NCBI GenBank assembly: GCA_039814575.1
Contig: JBCCAY010000004.1
Span: forward strand, 179,830 to 243,829
Direction of reading: 5' to 3'
DNA length: 64,000 nt
Source: MED-G105 sp039814575
GTDB taxonomy: Bacteria; Pseudomonadota; Alphaproteobacteria; Caulobacterales; Parvularculaceae
Of this stretch, positions 43,161-50,741 are shown piece after piece. How positions within the stretch are numbered: position 1 is the stretch's first letter; every line of letters begins with the position of its first letter. Both the position numbers and the translations under genes were made by a program. The notes beneath the pieces were generated by a model. That model was not told the DNA's origin. It was given only the letters and a program-made list of their open reading frames with translations, and ran no database searches.

Positions 43161-43514
43161 CGACTACGCTCCGATAATGGGTCTGACGTCATCGCAAAAG
43201 CCATGCGGAACTGGCTGTTGCGGCTTAGCGTTGAAACGTTGCTCATCGAGCCAGGCTCACTATGGGAGAACGGATACAATGAAAGCTTCGATCGAAAACT
43301 CACAGACGAGCTGCTCAATGGTGAAACCCTCTCCACACTCAAGGAAGCTAAAGTGCTCATCGAACGATGGAGGCGTTTCTACAACACCGAACGTCCGCAT
43401 TCGGCCCTTGGCTATCGGCCGCCCACGCCAAAAGCAAGTTTGCCCCAAGAGGCCCGGCTGGCCTACGCTATGGGACGGGTCAGTCTAGCGCGCCTAACAG
43501 AAACCAGGGAATAA
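43161..43514 (+). pseudogene. IS3-family transposase, C-terminal fragment
   Basis: The frame encodes the end of an IS3-family OrfB integrase: LRSDNGSDVIAKAMRNWL, LIEPGSLWENGYNESFDRKL with the catalytic region, ELLNGETLSTLKEAKVLIERW and FYNTERPHSALGYRPPTP. Only the last roughly 115 residues remain; the first two thirds of OrfB, with the first catalytic Asp, and OrfA are absent. The fragment starts exactly where the tRNA remnant ends. The likely IS end lies shortly after, near GGACCACTAGG (43526-43536). Confidence 0.85.
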
Positions 43515-43639
43515 CGCTAAAAATGGACCACTAGGATGCACCCGGTCACCTATTGTAAAAGTACTATCCTGCTGGTTAGCTTAAAGAGTTGTCCTACGGT
43601 GCAGGCCGTAGCCAACACTGGTCGTTTTCCTTCGCCTAA

Positions 43640-44344
43640 TCACTGCGAACCCGGCCGTGTTGTTACAAACTCAACTCGTTTTGGGCATGTAGACTTCACG
43701 ATTCGCTGGACGTAGATGCCTGGCGTGTGGATGATGTCGGGGTCGAGTGTCCCTACGGGGACGATCTCCTCAACCTCAGCAATACATACTTTTCCTGTTG
43801 CGGCCATCATCGGGTTAAAATTTCGGGCAGTTTTACGGTACACTAAGTTGCCCGCCGTATCAGCCTTCTCGGCTCGTACAAGCGCTAGATCAGCGACAAT
43901 GCCGCGTTCTAAAATATAGGTCTCACCACTGAACTCTTTATGTTCTTTCCCTTCGGCGACCAATGTGCCGACGCCGGTGCGGGTGTAAAAGCCCGGTATC
44001 CCTGCCCCGCCCGCCCGCAGGCGCTCTGACATTGTTCCTTGGGGGGAAAATTCTAATTCGACATCACCGTCAAGATAGGCTTTCTCGAAGGTTTTATTAT
44101 TGCCCACATAAGATGAGATCATTTTCCGAATTTGGCCATTGGCAATCAGACGGCCAAGGCCAATACCATCAACGCCGGCATTGTTGGAAACAACCGTCAG
44201 GTTTTTGACCCCAGACGCTTCAAGGGCGTTGATAAGGCTCTCAGGCATACCGCATAAACCAAACCCGCCACATACCACAAGCATGCCGTCCCGAGCGACG
44301 TCGATAACGGCCGCCTCCGGCGATCTATGAACTTTCGAGACCAT
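43640..44344 (-). CDS. pcaI: 3-oxoacid (3-oxoadipate) CoA-transferase subunit A
   Basis: The 234-residue product is the alpha subunit of a SCOT-type CoA-transferase, with VVCGGFGLCGMPESLINAL, SNNAGVDGIGLGRLI, FSPQGTMSERLRAGGAGIPGFYTRTGVGT. In this operon it should activate 3-oxoadipate with succinyl-CoA. The active-site glutamate lies on subunit B, which normally follows immediately; here the frame ends normally but no subunit B follows, and about 100 bases later IS3 and tRNA fragments begin. It is the last surviving gene of the catabolic operon. Confidence 0.88.
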   Translation of the reverse strand: MVSKVHRSPEAAVIDVARDGMLVVCGGFGLCGMPESLINALEASGVKNLTVVSNNAGVDGIGLGRLIANGQIRKMISSYVGNNKTFEKAYLDGDVELEFSPQGTMSERLRAGGAGIPGFYTRTGVGTLVAEGKEHKEFSGETYILERGIVADLALVRAEKADTAGNLVYRKTARNFNPMMAATGKVCIAEVEEIVPVGTLDPDIIHTPGIYVQRIVKSTCPKRVEFVTTRPGSQ

Positions 44345-44390
44345 CTTGCACCATTCTTACTATATTCTTTCGATACACTTTTGGCGTCGG

Positions 44391-45596
44391 CTATGGCCGT
44401 TCCAACAAAAGCGCGATACCTTGGCCAACACCGATACACATCGTACACAGCGCGTATCTTCCACCACGACGTTTGAGCTCACGCGCAGCAGTTATCGCCA
44501 GGCGCGCGCCGCTCATCCCCAAGGGGTGACCAAGGGCGATGGCGCCGCCGTTCGGGTTCACATGCTCTGCATCGTCCGGTACGTTGAGTTGGCGAAGAAC
44601 CGCAAGCGCCTGGCTGGCGAACGCTTCATTCAACTCAATAACATCCATATCCTCAATGGAAAGATTTGCATGCTGAAGGGCTTTCTTGGTTGCCGGAGCG
44701 GGGCCCATCCCCATAATGCGCGGTGGGACGCCCGCGGTCGCCATGCCGATGACGCGCGCGACCGGCTCCAACTGGTTTGCGGTAACAGCACCCTCAGAAG
44801 CAAGCAGCATCGCCGCCGCCCCATCATTAACGCCCGAGGCGTTACCAGCGGTGACCGTGCCATTTTGCCGAAAGGGCGCCTTAAGACGATTTAAGGTTTC
44901 CAAACTTGTATCCGCGCGGGGATGTTCATCCTTATCAAGAATGAGCGGGTCGCCCTTCCGCTGCGGGATTTCGACGGGGATTATTTCCTCCGCACGGCGC
45001 GCTTGTCCTTCGGCTGCACGTTGTTGTGATCGTAAAGCAAACGCGTCTTGATCCTCCCGCGAGACGTCAAACTCCACAGCAACATTTTCTGCAGTTTCCG
45101 GCATCGAGTCGACGCCATAGCGCTCTTCCATCAGCTTATTGACGAAGCGCCAACCAATTGTCGTGTCATATATCTCAGCATCGCGTGAGAAGGGTTTGTC
45201 CGCCTTGCCCATAACAAAGGGCGCTCTGCTCATGGATTCTACACCGCCAGCGATGACAAGATTTAATTCGCAGCTCGCGATGGCCCGTGCCGCCGTCCCG
45301 ACTGCGTCAAGTCCGGACCCGCACAGACGATTAATGGTCATAGCTGGAACCGTTTCCGGCAAACCGGACAAAAGCGACGCCATGCGCGCAACATTACGGT
45401 TGTCTTCACCGGCCTGATTAGCACAACCGAGAATGACCTCGTCTACCATGCTTAGGTCAAGATGCTGATTTCGCCGCACAAGTTCCGTGATTGGCAAAGC
45501 GGCAAGACCGTCAGCGCGAACGCTTGAGAGAGCTCCGCCATAGCGACCGATGGGTGTACGAATTGTATCACATATGTAAACAGGAGCGTTTAACAT
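44391..45596 (-). CDS. pcaF: 3-oxoadipyl-CoA thiolase
   Basis: This 401-residue thiolase cleaves 3-oxoadipyl-CoA to acetyl-CoA and succinyl-CoA. The catalytic Cys is in INRLCGSGLDAV, the His in GGAIALGHPLGMSGARL and the second Cys in LCTMCIGVGQG. The ATG at 45596 overlaps the maleylacetate reductase stop by a few bases and gives the standard PcaF length. The N-terminal PVYICDTIRTPIGRYGGALSSVRADGL stretch is characteristic of PcaF rather than acetoacetyl-CoA thiolase. Confidence 0.9.
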   Translation of the reverse strand: MLNAPVYICDTIRTPIGRYGGALSSVRADGLAALPITELVRRNQHLDLSMVDEVILGCANQAGEDNRNVARMASLLSGLPETVPAMTINRLCGSGLDAVGTAARAIASCELNLVIAGGVESMSRAPFVMGKADKPFSRDAEIYDTTIGWRFVNKLMEERYGVDSMPETAENVAVEFDVSREDQDAFALRSQQRAAEGQARRAEEIIPVEIPQRKGDPLILDKDEHPRADTSLETLNRLKAPFRQNGTVTAGNASGVNDGAAAMLLASEGAVTANQLEPVARVIGMATAGVPPRIMGMGPAPATKKALQHANLSIEDMDVIELNEAFASQALAVLRQLNVPDDAEHVNPNGGAIALGHPLGMSGARLAITAARELKRRGGRYALCTMCIGVGQGIALLLERP

Positions 45597-46651
45597 GTCG
45601 GATAACGCCCCTCCCAGGCAGCCTGAATGACATCGCGGACGCCAGCTCGCTCCAAGGGCCTTGGATTCCAATAAGGGTTTTCAAATGTGATCTCGACAGC
45701 ACGGTCAATCCCGTCCTCCGGCATGCCAAGCTCTCGTAGTGAGACGGGCGCGCCGGAGCTAGCGACAAGATCATATATGACCGCGCCCGGCCTCTCGTCG
45801 CCGACAGCGCGACGAAGCCGCTTCATCGTTGGCTCCACCGCTGGCGCATTGTATGCTAAAGCTTGGGGCAGTATGACGGCATGAGTTTCCGCATGGGGAA
45901 GATCGAAAGACCCGCCGAGGACATGGCAAAGCTTATGGTGGAGCGCGACCCCGCCGGATCCCAAACAGATCGCACACAGCCAAGCGCCATATAACGCATC
46001 ATGCCGTGCGCCCCGATCATTTGGGCTTTTGAGAATAGTAGGAAGCGCCCGCATCAAAGCCGCGATCCCCTCCTCTGCCATCAGACTTAAAACCGGATTG
46101 GCGTTTTGCGCATACATGGCCTCAACAGCATGAGCGATGGCGTTCACACCACTTGTCACACTCATCTTGACGGGAAGGCCCAGGGTTAGATCCACGTCAT
46201 AAAGGACAGTTTCGGGCAGGACACTCAGCGTTCGTTGTGTCGTTTTCTTACCGCCTTCCGTTTGGCCGATGATCGTTGTCATTTCAGAGCCGGCATAAGT
46301 CGTAGGCAAAACAAGTTGAGGCGCGTCATTACGTAAAGCGATCGCCTTGCCAAGGCCAATGGTGGAACCTCCGCCAACGGCAATGACGCCATCCGCCCGC
46401 GCTTCCGCGTAAGCAGCCATTGCCTTGTCTGTGACATTTACTGGCGTGTGCATTGCAGCTTCAGAAAACAGCCCAACAGCCCGCTTTCCAAGGACGGTCT
46501 GTACACGCTCTCCAAGGTCGCGTTGCGCTAGCGTGGTCAGAACAAGGGCGCGCTCAATACTCAAAGCGCCAACCTCGTCCATTAATTGACCTATTTTGCC
46601 AGCTCCGAAAACAACGCGTGACGGTAATCCGGTGTAGACAAAGCTGTCCAT
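45590..46651 (-). CDS. maleylacetate reductase
   Basis: This member of the iron-alcohol-dehydrogenase fold reduces maleylacetate to 3-oxoadipate with NAD(P)H. The 353 residues show the nucleotide motif VIAVGGGSTIGLGKAIAL, LPTTYAGSEMT and HHKLCHVLGGSFDLPHAETHAVILP, all typical of maleylacetate reductases of hydroxyquinol and chlorocatechol pathways. It lies directly downstream of the ring-cleavage dioxygenase and is likely cotranscribed with it. Confidence 0.93.
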   Translation of the reverse strand: MDSFVYTGLPSRVVFGAGKIGQLMDEVGALSIERALVLTTLAQRDLGERVQTVLGKRAVGLFSEAAMHTPVNVTDKAMAAYAEARADGVIAVGGGSTIGLGKAIALRNDAPQLVLPTTYAGSEMTTIIGQTEGGKKTTQRTLSVLPETVLYDVDLTLGLPVKMSVTSGVNAIAHAVEAMYAQNANPVLSLMAEEGIAALMRALPTILKSPNDRGARHDALYGAWLCAICLGSGGVALHHKLCHVLGGSFDLPHAETHAVILPQALAYNAPAVEPTMKRLRRAVGDERPGAVIYDLVASSGAPVSLRELGMPEDGIDRAVEITFENPYWNPRPLERAGVRDVIQAAWEGRYPTC

Positions 46652-46718
46652 AACAGCACCTGTTCCTGTTGTGGCTGGATTCTAGTGGTCAGCCGCCAAT
46701 ATTGAAGTATAAAGCGTC

Positions 46719-47597
46719 TCAACTAGTCAAAACAAAATTATAGTCGATGAAGTAAAACGAGTTGTCATAGCCGTAGCGTTCTATCTCCTTCGGATCATCG
46801 ATCCTGGAATAGTCAACGATCAGCTCTTCCTTCACGCCAAAAACAGCGTCTGTCGCCAGGTACGGATCATTTCTATCGAAAAGATGAGTTATGAGACGGT
46901 CATAACCTTCAGCCTCAATCATAAAATGAAGGTGTGACGGGCGCCAAGGATGACGACCTAAAGCGTCAAGCAGTTTGCCCACAGGGCCATCATTTGGAAT
47001 TGAGTAGTATTTCGGGATAACGCCTTTGAACCAATAGCGGCCTTCGTCATCCGTCTTGAAGCACCCACGCAGATTATATGCCGGCTGGACCTCTTCTTGT
47101 TGGACATCGTAAAAACCATCTTCGTTTGCCTGCCAAACATTGATGGTCGCCCCAACAATGGGATCACCATCAACATTCAGCACACGTGATTGAACGACCA
47201 GAGGCTCGCCTTTGCCATCAAGACAAATATCGCTACCATGGTCGAGCACCGGCGCTCCTTCCCGGAAGAAAGGGCCAAGCACCGTTGACTGAGTGGCCCC
47301 GCTCGGCTTGCGGTTGACAATTGCATCCACCAACATCGAAACACCAAGAACATCCGATAACAGAATGAACTCCTGACGCCAATCGTTGCACATATGGCCC
47401 GTGTCGGTGAGAAACTGGATCATCGCCATCCACTCTTCTTGAGTAGGTTCCATCTCCTTTACCGCAGCGTGAAGATGCTTCACCATGATGTTTGCACAAT
47501 CCGCTAACCGCTGGTTTCCCGCAGTTGCATTACGCGCAATCACCACATCAGCGGAATTACCCTCCGTCAACGTCATGAGATCTATTTCTTTCGTCAT
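46719..47597 (-). CDS. hydroxyquinol 1,2-dioxygenase (intradiol)
   Basis: This non-haem Fe(III) intradiol dioxygenase opens hydroxyquinol (benzene-1,2,4-triol) to maleylacetate. The 292-residue protein has the N-terminal helical dimerisation domain (ADCANIMVKHLHAAVKEMEPTQEEW) and the iron ligands Tyr in GFYDVQ, Tyr in KYYSIPNDGPVG, and His-x-His in WRPSHLHFMI. TQSTVLGPFFREGAP is typical of the hydroxyquinol subfamily, as is the pairing with maleylacetate reductase. Catechol is a less likely substrate because no muconate enzymes are present. Confidence 0.92.
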   Translation of the reverse strand: MTKEIDLMTLTEGNSADVVIARNATAGNQRLADCANIMVKHLHAAVKEMEPTQEEWMAMIQFLTDTGHMCNDWRQEFILLSDVLGVSMLVDAIVNRKPSGATQSTVLGPFFREGAPVLDHGSDICLDGKGEPLVVQSRVLNVDGDPIVGATINVWQANEDGFYDVQQEEVQPAYNLRGCFKTDDEGRYWFKGVIPKYYSIPNDGPVGKLLDALGRHPWRPSHLHFMIEAEGYDRLITHLFDRNDPYLATDAVFGVKEELIVDYSRIDDPKEIERYGYDNSFYFIDYNFVLTS

Positions 47598-47637
47598 AGC
47601 ACTCTCTATCTAAGACCTATACAAGGCTTCACCGAGT

Positions 47638-48807
47638 TTAGTTTTTCTGGCGTCCTTCGATACCGGTGAGGGATATCTTAGACTTTCCCGCAGCAACGAT
47701 TTTCATCCGCTCTTGATCTTCACGCTGCTTTTCACGGTCCGTACGCTGCCACGTTTCCTTCATCAGGGTCGCAAACGGGGAGTTTACTTCCAAAAAAACT
47801 CTCCTGCGGACATCCGAATAGTCACTGAACTCCTTCAATGGATCAGCCCCTTGCCCAAGACGCTCAAAAGCCTGGAGCAGGTGATCCACATCCTGCAAGC
47901 CGCCGGTAAGACCCCTACCGCCACAAGGATTACATAAGTGAGCAGAGTCACCAGCCAAAATCACCCGATCAATGAAAAAGGTGGGGCAACAGCGTTCATG
48001 GACGCGATAAGGCGCCCAACTATCAACTTCATACAGATCATCTGTAGGCATAATTGACTTGTAATGCTTCGGAATAGCTGCTTCCCAGGACTCCATCGTC
48101 CCATTCGCGTCTTCCCCAAATGTTACACGCCACAGATCATCACGAGTAATGCGGGACACGAGGCCCCAATCATCACCATTGCAAATCATATGCACGTTCG
48201 CCCAACCATGCTTTTCGAAATCATAATGAACATTGGTGGTGATGAAACGGTCAGGCCAGGTAAATCCTTCTACCTCCAAACCTAGTATGTCGCGTACGGT
48301 GCTAGAGGCGCCGTCTGCGCCGATAACCCAATCAGCGTGCAAAAGCTCGACGCCGGACGGGGTCTCACATTTGACGGTTGCGCCGTTAACGCCCTGGTCG
48401 ATAGCGGTAACTCTATGATCAAATCGAACGTCAGACTGGCTGTGCTTAAGGAACGCGTCCATAGCAAACGAACCGAGCACCTCCTGACCGAAATGGATGT
48501 TATATGGATAGACGCGGTTCGGTTCCGCCTGCTTGGTGTAGATTGGCAAAACAAGATCATCAGCCGGCCACACCCAATTAATACGGCCACACCGGACACC
48601 CACTTCTTCTGCCTTATCGACGATCCCTAGACGCTCTAATAACTGCAGGGTGGGATCCATATAAGTCTGGGCACGCGGGCTGTCATTTAACTCCTTGTCT
48701 TTATCCAACACTATAACACGTAAGTTTTGTTGTGCTAACCCAAGGGCTGTGATCAGGCCCACAGGCCCAGCTCCAACGACAATTACGTCTGCTTTGTTCG
48801 ACATCAT
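47638..48807 (-). CDS. FAD-dependent aromatic hydroxylase (group A)
   Basis: The 389-residue flavoprotein has the FAD motif VVGAGPVGLITALGLAQ, the DG motif WVIGADGASSTVRDILG and the GD motif VILAGDSAHLCNPCGGRGLTGGLQDV, as in MhpA- and PHBH-like monooxygenases. It probably hydroxylates a phenolic ring on the way to hydroxyquinol. GAGGAAAG precedes two adjacent ATG codons at 48807 and 48804. It is the gene immediately before the dioxygenase. It lacks the C-terminal thioredoxin-like domain of some larger hydroxylases. Confidence 0.87.
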   Translation of the reverse strand: MMSNKADVIVVGAGPVGLITALGLAQQNLRVIVLDKDKELNDSPRAQTYMDPTLQLLERLGIVDKAEEVGVRCGRINWVWPADDLVLPIYTKQAEPNRVYPYNIHFGQEVLGSFAMDAFLKHSQSDVRFDHRVTAIDQGVNGATVKCETPSGVELLHADWVIGADGASSTVRDILGLEVEGFTWPDRFITTNVHYDFEKHGWANVHMICNGDDWGLVSRITRDDLWRVTFGEDANGTMESWEAAIPKHYKSIMPTDDLYEVDSWAPYRVHERCCPTFFIDRVILAGDSAHLCNPCGGRGLTGGLQDVDHLLQAFERLGQGADPLKEFSDYSDVRRRVFLEVNSPFATLMKETWQRTDREKQREDQERMKIVAAGKSKISLTGIEGRQKN

Positions 48808-48839
48808 TTACTACTTTCCTCAACTTCTAGAACTAACTC

Positions 48840-49631
48840 CTAGACGCCTACGCGCGTAAAATAGGCAGCCACATCGTTTAGCACTGCAGGTTGTTCAAGC
48901 ATGACGAAATGCCCCGCATTACCGATCAACATATGCTCCGCACCGGGAAGCGCCTTAAGCCATCGATCAAGATAAGCTGCTGGAACCATACGGTCTTCCT
49001 TACCCCAATAGATTTTAACTGAGTTCTTAATCCGGCGGAGCCATCGCTCCATATTAGGGTGCCCCATCCCGAAAGGACGTGCTAGTAAGGCCTCGGCCTT
49101 AGCGTCACGCGCACGATCGATATCAAAGACAGCTTCGTCTGGTGCGGCTTCCCCACCGGGGAAAAAGCGTTCCGCAACAGATACATTATGAGCAAGGTAA
49201 GCCGGAAATTCACTGAGCGGAATATCTCCTAGATCCGGACAAGGAATAGACTCTATTTCCAAGCCAGCTGGCGCTGCAAGTACAATCGAGCCAAGGTGCT
49301 CGCCATAAAAAATAGCCAACTCGGCCGCCAACCAGCCGCCCATGGAAAAGCCGAAAAGGTGAGGCCTCTCCAATCCAATTGCCTCAATAAAGTCCATATA
49401 ATGGACAATTAGATCCTGCGCACCAAGCAACCCATCGCCATCTTGCCCTGGCCCGTAGCCCGGATGGTAAGGAACAATGACGCGGAATCGGTCTGTTAGT
49501 GACTCTAGGAATGAAAAGCCTTCTAAAGTCGCCGCGCCGTGTAAATAGACAATAGGATGTCCCTGGCCGGCAACCATATAAGCAGTCTTTACGCCGCACA
49601 CATCTATAGTCGCAAGAGTGTCACTCAGCAT
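48840..49631 (-). CDS. alpha/beta hydrolase
   Basis: The 263-residue product has an oxyanion HGAATLEG, a nucleophile elbow GFSMGGW, an acid in WGKEDRMVP and a His in GNAGHFVMLEQ. The ATG at 49631 has TGGAGG six bases upstream, so the TTG at 49655 is rejected. In aromatic catabolic operons such enzymes cleave carbon-carbon bonds of meta-cleavage products or hydrolyse esters. Since ring cleavage here is intradiol, an ester, lactone or amide hydrolase role in the upper pathway is more likely. Confidence 0.85.
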   Translation of the reverse strand: MLSDTLATIDVCGVKTAYMVAGQGHPIVYLHGAATLEGFSFLESLTDRFRVIVPYHPGYGPGQDGDGLLGAQDLIVHYMDFIEAIGLERPHLFGFSMGGWLAAELAIFYGEHLGSIVLAAPAGLEIESIPCPDLGDIPLSEFPAYLAHNVSVAERFFPGGEAAPDEAVFDIDRARDAKAEALLARPFGMGHPNMERWLRRIKNSVKIYWGKEDRMVPAAYLDRWLKALPGAEHMLIGNAGHFVMLEQPAVLNDVAAYFTRVGV

Positions 49632-49786
49632 TTGCAGCCTCCAATCTGACAGCAAGGGGACACAAATCGCGCCAGCAAAATGAACCCGTTATCGAAACTC
49701 ATGAACTTGAATACCGCCTCCAAAAAGCGACCCATTTTTACACGGCGCAAGAAAGGCAACGCTATCAATAAATGGAGACACGCATT

Positions 49787-49814
49787 TTCTGAAAGCAACT
49801 TTTTGCTTTCAGAA
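49787..49814. terminator. strong 12-pair hairpin between two operon genes
   Basis: TTCTGAAAGCAA at 49787-49798 and TTGCTTTCAGAA at 49803-49814 pair perfectly around a four-base loop. It lies in the 242-base gap between the SDR and the alpha/beta hydrolase on the minus strand. No T run follows in the direction of transcription, so it may be an mRNA-processing or stabilising hairpin rather than a true terminator. Confidence 0.5.
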
Positions 49815-49873
49815 CAAGGTAGCAATTGATGGGTGACTATTCTCTTTTCGACTTCATCCTACTTACGGAAGCC

Positions 49874-50662
49874 TTAGTCGAGTGCCAATTCCACACGTGG
49901 GTTTTCAGGGGTCCCCTCCCCCCCATCGGCCGCCAACACCGTACCCGTCACAAAAGACGACTCATCGCTTGCCAGGAATAAACAGCACGCAGCAATCTCT
50001 TCAGGCGTTCCAACTCGCTTTAACGCCATTTGCACACGCAAGGCCTCAAACTCCTCTTCCATCGTGGTGCCGTTTTGGGCAGCGGCGTCCCGCATTTCTT
50101 GTTCACTCATCGGCGTGCGGATCCAGCCCGGCGCAACAGAGTTCGCACGTACGCCGTCCGGACCAAAAGCGTGCGCAATAGATTGGGTCAATGAAACCAG
50201 AGCCGCTTTGCTTGCTGAGTAGGCGGCAATCATGGGCGCTATACGAAACGCAGCAACAGACGCGATATTGACTATCGTTCCACCGCCACCTTCAACCATC
50301 TGTGGCAAGACGGCCCGGCACAAACGCATCGCGCCAGTCAAGTTGATCGCCATCGTATTGTCCCAAGCCTCATCCGATACGCTCAAAGGGTCATCATAGT
50401 GAGCAATCCCCACTGCGTTGACGAGACTATCAATCTTGCCATCGCATGCCGTCACCGCTCGTTCAATCGCGCCTAAGTCTGTTATATCGCCGTGAACCGC
50501 TAGCCCGCCACATTCGGCAGCCGCTGCGTCAAGGATATCGCCGCCCAAGCCAAACAATACAACATGCGCGCCTTCAGAAGCGAAACGCTTGGCGGTCGCG
50601 CACCCCATACCAGTGGCGGCCCCTGATATGAGCGCAGTCTTCCCTCTCATTAAGCCGGTCAT
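49874..50662 (-). CDS. short-chain dehydrogenase/reductase (SDR)
   Basis: This 262-residue classical SDR has SGAATGMG, the NAVG block in place of the common NNAG, the catalytic Ser in NIASVAA and Tyr-x-x-x-Lys in YSASK, and the C-terminal SSFVTGTVLAADGG. The ATG at 50662 has AAAGGA eight bases upstream; the open frame to 50833 overlaps the peptidase gene and is rejected. It is one of several genes of the upper pathway without a defined substrate. Confidence 0.87.
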   Translation of the reverse strand: MTGLMRGKTALISGAATGMGCATAKRFASEGAHVVLFGLGGDILDAAAAECGGLAVHGDITDLGAIERAVTACDGKIDSLVNAVGIAHYDDPLSVSDEAWDNTMAINLTGAMRLCRAVLPQMVEGGGGTIVNIASVAAFRIAPMIAAYSASKAALVSLTQSIAHAFGPDGVRANSVAPGWIRTPMSEQEMRDAAAQNGTTMEEEFEALRVQMALKRVGTPEEIAACCLFLASDESSFVTGTVLAADGGEGTPENPRVELALD

Positions 50663-50741
50663 CTTTAATCCTTTAGTCTCAATAATTGCGTTAGAGCGCC
50701 TCCCGACCGGATGGGGCGAGAGACTGACGGAGCCAGCAACC

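Noticed and set aside
43116..43190. Functional tRNA gene at 43.1 kb
   Set aside because: The 5' half (D arm and acceptor strand) is absent and replaced by transposase sequence.
49625..49825. Open frame of 66 codons upstream of the alpha/beta hydrolase
   Set aside because: It overlaps the hydrolase start and the hairpin and has no recognisable features.
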